In this document: piece by piece, positions 43,292 through 51,981 of the stretch
Layout: the number at the start of each line of letters is the position of its first letter
Numbering within the stretch: the first letter of the stretch is position 1
Source: Ulvibacterium sp965248315
GTDB taxonomy: Bacteria; Bacteroidota; Bacteroidia; Flavobacteriales; Flavobacteriaceae
DNA length: 64,000 nucleotides
Reading direction: 5' to 3'
Assembly (NCBI RefSeq): GCF_965248315.1
Contig: NZ_CBDFIX010000002.1
Location: 4,216,001-4,280,000 of the forward strand
Program-made: the position numbers and the translations under genes
Notes under the pieces: generated by a model
The model's input: only the letters and a program-made list of their open reading frames with translations
Databases searched by the model: none
What the model was told of the DNA's origin: nothing

Positions 43292-45322
43292 ATGAAGACT
43301 AAAACGGCATTCCTATGCATGCTTTTTTGTTTTGCCCTAAAAGCTCAAGAAAACGGCTGGATCATTTCCTCTGGAAAAGTAGAAAAATATACGGGAATCG
43401 TTACTGCCAACGGTCGAATCGGAATTCTGCCAGAGGATAAGCCTTTTCAAACCAAATCCATTATTTTAAACAATGTCTACGACAAGGAATCACCCTTAGG
43501 GGTTAGCAAAATCCTACTGGGAATGAACTTTGCCAATTTAGATTTGGAGATAGATGGCGAAAAGATAACAGAGGGAAACATAAGCGATTTTGAGCAGGTT
43601 CTGGATATGAAAACAGCTGCTTTTACTACCTCCTTTAACTTTAAGGACAAAGCTAAGGTTACTTATACTATTTATGCACTTAGAAATGTTCAATACTCTG
43701 GTTATGTGGATATTAAATTAATTCCTACAAAATCAATTTCCGTTAAGGCAACTGGTAAGATCAGCACTCCTGAAGAGTACTTGGAACCTCTTAGCACATT
43801 CCGGGTGTTACAAGATTTGGAGACCACCATGCCCATTCTTCAAACCGTGGCCAAGAGCAGATTGGGAAAACACACCGTGGGTACATCAGCCACTTTTATT
43901 TGGCATGCCATTAACTCCACCCGGGAGCATCAAAGACCCCAATTGGTACACGAAAAAGTATCGGAATATGATAACCGACTCTCTTTTGAAAAAGAACTCA
44001 AAAAGGGAGAAGAGTTTGAATTTGCCTGGACCGGAGCTGAATGTAGCACACAAGATTTTGAAGACCCCCAAACGGAATCGGAACGCTTTGTTATTTTCAA
44101 TCTCCTTACCCCAAGGGAAGATCTTTTGGATCAACACAAAAAATTATGGGCCGATTTATGGGAAGGGGACATTATTATTGAAGGGAATCTCCAAGATCAA
44201 TTGGATGTGCGTTTGGCACTCTACCACCTTTACGCTTTTTCCCGAGGGGATTCCGATTTAAGCATTGCACCTATGGGACTTTCCTCGCAAAACTACAACG
44301 GCCATATTTTTTGGGATACCGAGTTGTGGATGTTCCCTCCCCTGCTAATGCTCAATCAGGAAATTGCCCGTTCCTTGGTGAATTATCGATCGGACAGACT
44401 GGGCAAGGCTAAGGAAAAGGCTATCAATTTTGGATACAAAGGAGCGATGTTCCCGTGGGAAAGCGACGATACTGGTGAGGAAGCGACCCCCGCATGGGCA
44501 TTGACGGGCACCTTTGAGCATCACATCACAGCAGATGTGTCCATTGCCTTTTGGAATTACTATAGGGTTACCAAAAATCTGGATTGGCTAAAGAAAAAAG
44601 GATATCCGTTAATGAAAGAGGTAGCCGATTATTGGGTAAGTAGGGCCACTAAAAATGAGGATGGTAGCTATAGCATCAAAAATGTGGTAGGTGCCAATGA
44701 GTTTGCTCCAAACGTCGACGATAATGCCTTTACCAATGGATCTGCCATTACCGCTTTGGAATTTGCCACACTGGCAGCGAACAAAGTTGGGGAAAAACCC
44801 AATCCGGAATGGGTAGAAGTAGCTTCAAAAATAAGGATATTGAAATTTCCGGATGGCACCACAAAGGAACATGCCACCTATGACGGCGAACGCATAAAAC
44901 AGGCCGATGTAAATCTATTGACCTACCCATTAGATGTGGTTAATGATGAAGCAACCGTTTTGAAAGATTTAAAATACTATGAACCCAAATTGGCGGAGGA
45001 AGGTCCTGCTATGGGGCAATCAGTCTTTGCGGTCATTTATGCCCGCCTGGGCAATGCCAAGGAGGCGTACCGGCTTTTTAGACGTAGTTATGAACCCAAC
45101 AAACGCCCACCCTTTGGTGCCTTGGCAGAGGCGGCCACCAGCGATAACCCTTATTTTGCCACCGGTGCCGGAGGGATGCTACAGGTAGTCCTTTTCGGTT
45201 TTGGGGGATTGGATATTACGGACGAAGGCATCGTACAAAATAACCCCATCCTACCCAAGGAATGGAAATCGCTTACTCTAAAAGGAGTAGGACCCGGAAG
45301 GAAAACTTATAAAGTCGAATAG
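43292..45322 (+). CDS. Secreted glycoside hydrolase family 65 protein (PGGHG-like glucosidase)
   Basis: 676 residues with a signal peptide (MKTKTAFLCMLFCFALKAQ). The GH65 (alpha/alpha)6 barrel begins near 280 with GHIFWDTELWMFPPLL, typical of the family (Trp-Asp-Thr-Glu). The catalytic acid is probably the Glu of GANEFAPNVDDNAFTN, at the position of GPDEY in phosphorylases. The sequence is closer to the glucosylgalactosyl-hydroxylysine glucosidase (PGGHG) branch than to maltose or kojibiose phosphorylases, because FAPNVDDNAFTN replaces the phosphorylase block. It would therefore hydrolyse alpha-1,2 glucosides, outside the cytoplasm. The substrate in this organism is unknown. Two terminators follow. 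Confidence 0.85.
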   Translation: MKTKTAFLCMLFCFALKAQENGWIISSGKVEKYTGIVTANGRIGILPEDKPFQTKSIILNNVYDKESPLGVSKILLGMNFANLDLEIDGEKITEGNISDFEQVLDMKTAAFTTSFNFKDKAKVTYTIYALRNVQYSGYVDIKLIPTKSISVKATGKISTPEEYLEPLSTFRVLQDLETTMPILQTVAKSRLGKHTVGTSATFIWHAINSTREHQRPQLVHEKVSEYDNRLSFEKELKKGEEFEFAWTGAECSTQDFEDPQTESERFVIFNLLTPREDLLDQHKKLWADLWEGDIIIEGNLQDQLDVRLALYHLYAFSRGDSDLSIAPMGLSSQNYNGHIFWDTELWMFPPLLMLNQEIARSLVNYRSDRLGKAKEKAINFGYKGAMFPWESDDTGEEATPAWALTGTFEHHITADVSIAFWNYYRVTKNLDWLKKKGYPLMKEVADYWVSRATKNEDGSYSIKNVVGANEFAPNVDDNAFTNGSAITALEFATLAANKVGEKPNPEWVEVASKIRILKFPDGTTKEHATYDGERIKQADVNLLTYPLDVVNDEATVLKDLKYYEPKLAEEGPAMGQSVFAVIYARLGNAKEAYRLFRRSYEPNKRPPFGALAEAATSDNPYFATGAGGMLQVVLFGFGGLDITDEGIVQNNPILPKEWKSLTLKGVGPGRKTYKVE

Positions 45323-45404
45323 TATTCTTAACAGTTTTCTGTTGGGACTTTGATATGAAAACTCCAGGGTTCAAAAGCTAGGTTAACTTATGATGGTTTA
45401 TAGA

Positions 45405-45437
45405 AAAACCCCACCCGATAATTATCGGCGGGGTTTT
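45405..45437 (+). terminator. Terminator after the GH65 gene
   Basis: AAAACCCC pairs with GGGGTTTT, with an inner stem CCGATA/TATCGG and a small internal mismatch. It lies 83 bp after the stop codon. Confidence 0.75.
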
Positions 45438-45483
45438 CAATTTATATATAGTGGGGCATATTATACAGGTTCAGGCTAAAAGA

Positions 45484-45512
45484 AAAAGCCTCGACCCTAC
45501 ATCGAGGCTTTT
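45484..45512 (-). terminator. Terminator hairpin oriented for the minus strand
   Basis: AAAAGCCTCGA pairs with TCGAGGCTTTT around a 7-nt loop. On the minus strand it is followed by TCTTTT, giving TTTTTCTTTT; on the plus strand by GTCAAAA. No minus-strand gene ends nearby, so it may belong to a small RNA or be a remnant. Confidence 0.55.
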
Positions 45513-45590
45513 GTCAAAATCAAAAAACCAACCTAAACACATGAACTTATTTAACTAACTCAAATTAAAATTTGATATCTTAAGAAAACC

Positions 45591-45622
45591 TCATCCCGAA
45601 TATGTGGGATGAATCGGGATGA
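45591..45622 (+). repeat. Competing inverted repeats
   Basis: TCATCCCGA (45591-45599) can pair with TCGGGATGA (45614-45622), nine base pairs. Its first seven bases can instead pair with GGGATGA (45606-45612). The two pairings exclude one another. Confidence 0.5.
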
Positions 45623-45729
45623 AGTTTATCAATCTCAACTCATAGCAATTTGTATATGAAACAACCCATCCCTAAAATACCCTACCTATTTTTTTAATTT
45701 TTTTTATCTTTAAGTATAAGGTGCTGAAA

Positions 45730-46275
45730 ATGAATACTATTCTCTGGAAAGAAATAACAAAAGAACTTAGAAATGGAGCCACCGAGAAAGCGCATCCCTT
45801 CCGGTATTGCACTATGGCGACTGTAGGATTGGAACGTATGCCCCGCCTTAGAACGGTGGTGCTTAGAAAGGTATCCAGGAATTTAAATATTTCTATCTAC
45901 ACGGATCAGCGTTCCAAAAAAATCTTGCACATCAAGGAGAACAATAGGGTAAGTCTTCTTTTTTATCATCCTAAAAAATTGGTTCAAATCAAAATTGAAG
46001 GATTGGCCGATATTCATACCAAAGGGGAAATTCTTGAAAAGTACTGGAAAGAAGTACAGCCCGGTAGTAGAAAAGACTATACCACTTCGGTAGCACCTGG
46101 AAGTGATATTTCAAATCCGGATGCCGTGGAATACCTTGAGGACAAAAATTATTTTTGTATTGTGGAAATAGAACCCTTTAAAATTGAATACCTAAAACTG
46201 CAACGACCCAATCACTTGCGTATTAAATTTTCCAAGATAAACGATTCATGGAAAAGCGACTTTTTGGTTCCCTAG
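45730..46275 (+). CDS. Pyridoxamine 5'-phosphate oxidase-family FMN-binding protein
   Basis: 181 residues from the ATG at 45730 (a GTG at 45721 is also in frame). The split-barrel fold begins with PFRYCTMATVG, then RMPRLRTVVLRKV and IYTDQRSKKILHIKENNRVSLLFYHPKKLVQIKIEG in successive strands, as in the Npun_F5749/PPOX class. It binds FMN and may oxidise pyridoxal compounds or bind another flavin substrate. It lacks the strictly conserved C-terminal block of true PdxH (usually WxLxRLxP), so I do not call it pdxH. It stands alone, transcribed from the A/T-rich leader. Confidence 0.82.
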   Translation: MNTILWKEITKELRNGATEKAHPFRYCTMATVGLERMPRLRTVVLRKVSRNLNISIYTDQRSKKILHIKENNRVSLLFYHPKKLVQIKIEGLADIHTKGEILEKYWKEVQPGSRKDYTTSVAPGSDISNPDAVEYLEDKNYFCIVEIEPFKIEYLKLQRPNHLRIKFSKINDSWKSDFLVP

Positions 46276-46341
46276 GCCCAGTTGTTTTCTCCCAAGGATA
46301 TGCAGATGACGGTTCGCTAAAAAGCCACATCTGCAAGGTAG

Positions 46342-47949
46342 TCAGTAAGTCAATATCAAAAATTCATGGTGCAGTGGCTTCAGTACTTTAATGAGCATAG
46401 GTATCAGGTCATCCCCTAGCTCCAAGTAGAGTTCCGAGAAATTCAAGGTTCGTTCTTGGAGCGATTGGTTCGGGAAAAGTTCATTTTGGATTTCGGTAAT
46501 TCGGGTCACATGATCCGCCAATTTTCGTTTTTGTGCTTTTAACAGGCGTTTTTCCAAGCTATCCAACCCCTTTTTTTGTTTTACCTCCTGCGCCTTTACC
46601 GCGCCCAAAAAGGACTTGTCCGTTTGTTCGGCCAAATCGTACAATGCTCTGAACTGTTCTTCCAAGTACTTTTTTTGGGGAGTAAAATCAATGTCGATAT
46701 TGGAAATTTCCCTAATCTTCTTGTTGATAAAACTACTTTGTTTTAGAAACAAGTCTGTGGTGGACAGATTCAATCGTTTCAATTTGTCGTACTGCTTTTT
46801 CGCGATTACCAAAACAGAGTTGCGCAAGGACAGTACAGGAAAAGTTACGCCCATGGTTTCGAACATGAATTGCAACTCCAACCAATAGGCCAATTCCCCT
46901 CCCCCACCAATGTAGCAAAGGTTGGGTAGGATTACCTCCTGATAGACCGGTCGCATAATCACATTGGGCGAAAAACGCTCGGGATGGTCTTCAAGCTCGG
47001 CCAACAGTTGATCTCTTGAAAACTCGATTTCTGTATCGTTCACAAAAAACTTTCCCTCCTTTTCAATTATTCGTTCCCGAACACCCTCTGCGAGATAGAA
47101 GTAATTGATTTCCCGTGGATTGACCTGGATATTGTATTTTGAGGGCAGAGCTTCCAAACGTGAAATCGTTTCGGTAACCTTTTGAAACCCCACCTTTTCC
47201 AAAACATCCTTTTTTACATAGGGAACCATTTGCTTCTTCAGATTTACATCGTCCCCATCAACAATTACCAATCCATATTCCCCAAAAAGAGCATTGGCCA
47301 AATATCTGGTGGCATCAGTAAGATTATTATTTTCCAGATACGTCTTCTCAAAAAGTTGTTTTATTGTCTCAGCATTGCCGTTACTCCCAAGTTCATTGGT
47401 AAAAGCTTGGTAAACCTCCTTTAGTCCTTCCGTTGAAAAATGTCCAACGGCACCACCCTGAAGGTTGTCCGGGTTCCATTGTATTTTTTTTCCCTTGAAG
47501 TTGAAAAAATTGATCTCCTCAAAGTCGTGATCCTCCGTCGCCATCCAATACACCGGCACAAAATTATATCGGGGATACGCTTTTTTGAGTTCAAGGGTAA
47601 GGTTTATAGTAGAGATAATCTTATACAGAAAGTATAAAGGACCCGTAAAGAGGTTGAGTTGGTGCCCAGTCACTACGGTAAAGGTAATCGGTTCTTTGAG
47701 CTGTCGGATATGGGCTTCCGTCTTTTTGGTGATTTGAACCCCATTATACTGATTTTGAAGCCCATCATACAGCACTTCCCTACGGGATTGCGGAAAGTTC
47801 TTGGCTTTTTCTTCTATTTGCTTTTGAAAGTTCTCCAAATTTGGGAAACGATGGTAAAAGGAGCGAAGCGATTTTTTTTCCTTGAGATAATCACATATCA
47901 ATTCCGAAAAATAACCAGTGTGATCAAAGGGAAGACATTCAATATCCAT
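46342..47949 (-). CDS. bshC: Bacillithiol synthase, cysteine-adding enzyme BshC
   Basis: 535 residues from the ATG at 47949 (a TTG lies 12 bp further upstream). BshC adds cysteine to glucosaminyl-malate, the last step of bacillithiol synthesis. The Rossmann core has VTGHQLNLFTGPLYFLYKI near residues 95-115 and PVYWMATEDHDFEEIN near 130-145, both family signatures, followed by LPNLCYIGGGGELAYWLEL and a coiled-coil region near residues 430-500. The other two bacillithiol genes (bshA, bshB) are not in this window. Its presence tells us the cell uses bacillithiol rather than glutathione. Confidence 0.95.
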   Translation of the reverse strand: MDIECLPFDHTGYFSELICDYLKEKKSLRSFYHRFPNLENFQKQIEEKAKNFPQSRREVLYDGLQNQYNGVQITKKTEAHIRQLKEPITFTVVTGHQLNLFTGPLYFLYKIISTINLTLELKKAYPRYNFVPVYWMATEDHDFEEINFFNFKGKKIQWNPDNLQGGAVGHFSTEGLKEVYQAFTNELGSNGNAETIKQLFEKTYLENNNLTDATRYLANALFGEYGLVIVDGDDVNLKKQMVPYVKKDVLEKVGFQKVTETISRLEALPSKYNIQVNPREINYFYLAEGVRERIIEKEGKFFVNDTEIEFSRDQLLAELEDHPERFSPNVIMRPVYQEVILPNLCYIGGGGELAYWLELQFMFETMGVTFPVLSLRNSVLVIAKKQYDKLKRLNLSTTDLFLKQSSFINKKIREISNIDIDFTPQKKYLEEQFRALYDLAEQTDKSFLGAVKAQEVKQKKGLDSLEKRLLKAQKRKLADHVTRITEIQNELFPNQSLQERTLNFSELYLELGDDLIPMLIKVLKPLHHEFLILTY

Positions 47950-48103
47950 AGGTCGGGTCAAAATACCCGTAAAGATAAAACTATCGCTTTTTGGAGTTCC
48001 TAAAAATACGTTAAACCGAATTTAGGACCAGTGATGGATTTTGATGCCGTTTTTATCCAAGAATCATTAGATTTGACTTACTTCAAAATCTAATTCTAAC
48101 TTC

Positions 48104-50569
48104 ATGAAGCAATTTTTACTTGCGGTATTACTTACTACGTTACCCTTATCGGTAGTTCCCCAGGACCTAAAATCACCCTCGGAATTTTTGGGGTATCCTC
48201 TAGGAACCCAATTTACAAGACATCATCAAGTGGTGGACTACTACAAGTATTTGGCAGAAAAGGCACCTGATCGTATGCAACTCTTGGAATATGGTAAAAC
48301 GTATGAACGACGTTCTCTTTTGCTAGCCTATATTTCCAGTGCCGAGAATATGGAGAATCTGGAGGATATCCGAACCGAGCATTTGCGAGGGATGAGAGGT
48401 GAAGGAAATCCTTCAAAAGTCATTGTTTGGCTCAGTTATAACGTCCACGGTAACGAGAGTGTAAGTACCGAAGCCTCCATGAAGACCATCCACTCACTTT
48501 TGACAGAAAAAAGTGATCACCTCAGAAACACGGTGGTGATTATAGACCCCTGTTTAAATCCAGATGGACGGGACCGTTATGTTAATTGGTACAATCAATA
48601 TAAAAACACGCCCTACAATGTAGACCCCAATAGTAAGGAGCACCACCAGGGATGGTGGACAGGCCGAAGTAACCATTACATGTTCGATTTGAATAGGGAT
48701 TGGGCCTGGCTTACCCAAACAGAAAGCCGACAACGCCTCAAAGTATTCAATAAATGGCTGCCTCATGTACATGTGGATTTTCACGAACAAGGCGTTGACG
48801 AGCCTTATTATTTCGCCCCGGCCGCAGAACCTTATCATGAGGTTATTACCGATTTTCAGAAATCTTTTCAAATAGCCATTGGAAAAAACCATGCAAAGTA
48901 TTTTGATGCCAAAGGATGGTTCTATTTTACCAAGGAGTCTTTTGACCTGTTATATCCTAGTTATGGGGATACCTACCCTACCTACAATGGCGGAATCGGG
49001 ATGACCTATGAGCAAGGCGGCAGTGGAAAGGCAGGACTAGGTATCATTACCAAAATTGGTGACACGCTGACCCTTAAGGATAGGATTGCCCACCACCATA
49101 CCACGGGACTATCTACTGTGGAAATATCGGCAAGGAACGCCGAAAAATTGAATACAGAATTCAAAAAGTTCTATAAGGACAAGAACTATAAATACAAAAG
49201 TTATCTTCTCAACGGCAATGCCGAAAAATTGGATGCACTCGCCCGGTTATTGGATCAACATCAAATTGAATACGGATCAGGTAAGGGCGGTACCGTAAAA
49301 GGATTCCGATATTTAACCGGAAAAACCGGCAGTCTTAGAAGCTCAGAAAGGAGCATGGTGATTTCTACGGACCAACCCAAAGGAACTTTGGTGAAGGTGC
49401 TTTTTGAACCCAATGCCAAATTAAGTGACTCCCTTACCTACGATATTACCGCATGGTCCCTCCCTTATGCCCACGGCCTTGATGCTGTGGCCTCCGAGAC
49501 TAGGATTGAAGCCAATACAGGCAATCCTTGGAAAGTTAATCAGTCAAAAGGAGCCAATATTTCCGAAGACACCTATGCCTACGTTTCGGATTGGAAGAGC
49601 ATAAAGGATGCCCGTTTTTTGGCAGAGCTCATACAAGAAAATATTCGGGTTCGCTTTGCAAAACAACCATTTACCACTCAAGGTGAAAGATATGACCGCG
49701 GAAGCCTTATCATTACCAAAGGAGATAACGCGAATCATAAAGAGTTTATCCCGCTTCTAACAGAAATTGCCCATAAACACCGGATTACCTTGGGCACAAC
49801 GGATACGGGCTTCGTAGAAAGCGGAAAGGATTTTGGATCGGAATATGTGCTAATGGTGCCTAACGTAAAGGTTGCGATGATGTCCGGTGGGCCTACATCT
49901 ACCTTACGGTTTGGTGAAATATGGCACTTTTTTGAAGAGCAATTGCACTATCCCCTAACAGTGATCGATACAGACTATATGGAAAGTGTTGATTTATCCG
50001 AGTATGATATATTGATCTTACCAGATGGCAACGGCTATACGGATTTTGTGGATACGGAAAAATTACAACGACTTAAAAAATGGGTATCCAACGGGGGGCG
50101 GCTCATTGCTATGGGCGGGGCCATTCAAGGTTTGACCGGAAATAACGGCTTTGGTCTAAAACAGAAAGAGAAAGAACAGGATTCCAATGAATATATGTTG
50201 GCCTATGAGGAGACCTTACGCGAAAAACTAAAAAGAAAAATTGAAGGGGCCATTTTCAAGACCAAGGTGGATCCTACGCATCCCTTGGCCTTTGGCTATG
50301 GGGATACCTATTTTACACTCAAAAACAATACCTATGCCTATGACTATCTAGATACGGGCACGGTGGCCTACTTTGAAGATAGTACCCAAACCCCAGTTTC
50401 AGGATTTGCGGGAAGTGAAGCCCAGAAAAAGATAGGAAAAAGTCTAATTTTTGGGGTTGAGAAATATGGGAAGGGCCAGGTAGTATATCTAGTGGATAAT
50501 CCACTTTTCCGTGGTTTTTGGGAAAATGGTAAACTTTTTATCGCCAACGCCCTCTTTATGTTGGATTGA
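48104..50569 (+). CDS. Secreted M14-family zinc carboxypeptidase
   Basis: 821 residues with a short signal peptide (MKQFLLAVLLTTLPLSVVPQ). The metal site reads HGNES (His115 and Glu118) and HVDFHEQG (His227 as the third ligand); Glu303 in TYEQGG fits the catalytic base. The substrate-binding Asn/Arg region is present as NPDGRDRYVNWYN. The C-terminal half (from about 560) carries a class I glutamine amidotransferase-like fold (KVAMMSGGPTSTLRFGEIWHFFE), an arrangement common in large secreted M14 proteins of Bacteroidota. It would cleave C-terminal residues from peptides in the periplasm or outside the cell. Confidence 0.9.
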   Translation: MKQFLLAVLLTTLPLSVVPQDLKSPSEFLGYPLGTQFTRHHQVVDYYKYLAEKAPDRMQLLEYGKTYERRSLLLAYISSAENMENLEDIRTEHLRGMRGEGNPSKVIVWLSYNVHGNESVSTEASMKTIHSLLTEKSDHLRNTVVIIDPCLNPDGRDRYVNWYNQYKNTPYNVDPNSKEHHQGWWTGRSNHYMFDLNRDWAWLTQTESRQRLKVFNKWLPHVHVDFHEQGVDEPYYFAPAAEPYHEVITDFQKSFQIAIGKNHAKYFDAKGWFYFTKESFDLLYPSYGDTYPTYNGGIGMTYEQGGSGKAGLGIITKIGDTLTLKDRIAHHHTTGLSTVEISARNAEKLNTEFKKFYKDKNYKYKSYLLNGNAEKLDALARLLDQHQIEYGSGKGGTVKGFRYLTGKTGSLRSSERSMVISTDQPKGTLVKVLFEPNAKLSDSLTYDITAWSLPYAHGLDAVASETRIEANTGNPWKVNQSKGANISEDTYAYVSDWKSIKDARFLAELIQENIRVRFAKQPFTTQGERYDRGSLIITKGDNANHKEFIPLLTEIAHKHRITLGTTDTGFVESGKDFGSEYVLMVPNVKVAMMSGGPTSTLRFGEIWHFFEEQLHYPLTVIDTDYMESVDLSEYDILILPDGNGYTDFVDTEKLQRLKKWVSNGGRLIAMGGAIQGLTGNNGFGLKQKEKEQDSNEYMLAYEETLREKLKRKIEGAIFKTKVDPTHPLAFGYGDTYFTLKNNTYAYDYLDTGTVAYFEDSTQTPVSGFAGSEAQKKIGKSLIFGVEKYGKGQVVYLVDNPLFRGFWENGKLFIANALFMLD

Positions 50570-50671
50570 TAGTTAAACAATTTCAAGCAGCAAAAAGCTA
50601 GTTAGGCATACTGCCCATTTATATCCAATGGTTATTCGTAACTTAACCGGACATTTCATTTAGAATGAAGA

Positions 50672-51940
50672 ATGAGCAATGTGCAAGATTTAAATATCGA
50701 GAATGAAGTTTTACCCTTATTCAACTATTCGCTCAATACCTTCACCAAGAAAGAAATTCTCGAAATTTTAGAGACACCCTTATCCTCGGCTGATGAAATT
50801 TTCCAGCGTCAAAAGATTCTTAAAGGGTTTGCCTCCAACAATAAAATTCTACAGGAGTATTCATATACTGTCCTATATTTAAACGAAGTTCATTTTTTTC
50901 TGAACGACGCAAAAATTGAAGACTTATCCCAAAAAAAGTTTCGATACAGGTTGTTCGCCTCAAAAAAGGAGAAAACAAGCTACAAAAGCAGACTTAATCA
51001 GCTAATATTATTTTTTCATCGCCTAGAATCAAAATATTTTTTAAGGCTAGACTTAAAACGGTTTCCAGAAGGATATCGTTCTAATATCAAACGGATTTTA
51101 CAATTTCTTTCAAACTTTGAGTTAAAAAAGTATGAAAACCTTGTAAGGGAACATAGGTTAAAAGACAAACACGTCATAGGCTTAACTGAAAAAATTAGCG
51201 AGCTCAAAAGAAAAGAATTGATTTCAACCTTTTGGCAAGACTTGTTCAGGTTTGAGGCCTATCTGTCCATAAATTTTGGAATTCTTAAGCATGACTTTAC
51301 TTTTCCGAGTATCAATGAAAGGGGAATAAGACTTCTTGACTTTTACCACCCCTTGATTGACGAGCCTGTAAAAAACAACTTTGAAACCACAAGTAATGTG
51401 ATAGTTTTGAATGGTCCGAATATGTCAGGCAAATCCACCTTTCTCAAAGCAGTAGGACTATGTATGTATTTTGGACATCTTGGATTAGCGATACCGGCAT
51501 CCATCGGAGAAATCCCTTTTTGTGATCATTTCTCCATCCAGATTAATAGAAAAGATGACCTTTTAAAAGGGTATAGTCATTTTATGTCCGAGGTAATGAA
51601 CCTAAAAAAGGTAGTAGAAAATGTCTCTCAGGGAAAGAAGTGTTTTGCTGTTTTCGATGAGCTTTTTAGCGGCACAAATGTTGAGGATGGTTTCGAGATT
51701 TGCAAAACGACTATAAATGGTTTGAGCAAATATGATAATTCCTACTTTATAATATCCACTCACATACAAAGACTAAAAAATGCTACAAACGAAAAAGTAT
51801 CGAATTACTACATAGATTGTGAGCTAGTAGATAATAAACCAACTTTTACCTATGAATTGAAAGAAGGTTGGTCGGATATTAAGGTGGGCAGAATACTATT
51901 TGATAAAGAGGGCTTGAATAAAATGTTGAATATCAAGTGA
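50672..51940 (+). CDS. Short MutS-like ATPase
   Basis: 422 residues, much shorter than MutS (about 850). The C-terminal ATPase has Walker A GPNMSGKS at 248-255 and Walker B FAVFDE at 325-330, followed by LFSGTNVEDG, the MutS signature. The N-terminal 235 residues form a helical MutS core, but the DNA-mismatch recognition domain with its Phe-x-Glu is missing. Proteins like this occur in Bacteroidota as stand-alone MutS-related ATPases and do not do classical mismatch repair. Base composition looks more A/T-rich than its neighbours, which hints at later acquisition. The flanking genes are unrelated. Confidence 0.85.
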   Translation: MSNVQDLNIENEVLPLFNYSLNTFTKKEILEILETPLSSADEIFQRQKILKGFASNNKILQEYSYTVLYLNEVHFFLNDAKIEDLSQKKFRYRLFASKKEKTSYKSRLNQLILFFHRLESKYFLRLDLKRFPEGYRSNIKRILQFLSNFELKKYENLVREHRLKDKHVIGLTEKISELKRKELISTFWQDLFRFEAYLSINFGILKHDFTFPSINERGIRLLDFYHPLIDEPVKNNFETTSNVIVLNGPNMSGKSTFLKAVGLCMYFGHLGLAIPASIGEIPFCDHFSIQINRKDDLLKGYSHFMSEVMNLKKVVENVSQGKKCFAVFDELFSGTNVEDGFEICKTTINGLSKYDNSYFIISTHIQRLKNATNEKVSNYYIDCELVDNKPTFTYELKEGWSDIKVGRILFDKEGLNKMLNIK

Positions 51941-51981
51941 AAAACTTGTAGAATAATCCAACTTATAAAACTAGTCCTTTC

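Larger units (their letters stand above)
45323..45720. other. 398-bp intergenic region with two terminators and a hairpin block
   Basis: It contains the GH65 terminator (45405-45437), a second hairpin whose better T-run faces the minus strand (45484-45512), a leader-like stretch with AACTAACTCAAA at about 45553-45564 that resembles the GH65 leader at 43269, and three repeats of the CATCCC/GGGATG type at 45591-45622. No open frame of useful length is present. A very A/T-rich tract follows just before the PPOX gene. Confidence 0.6.
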
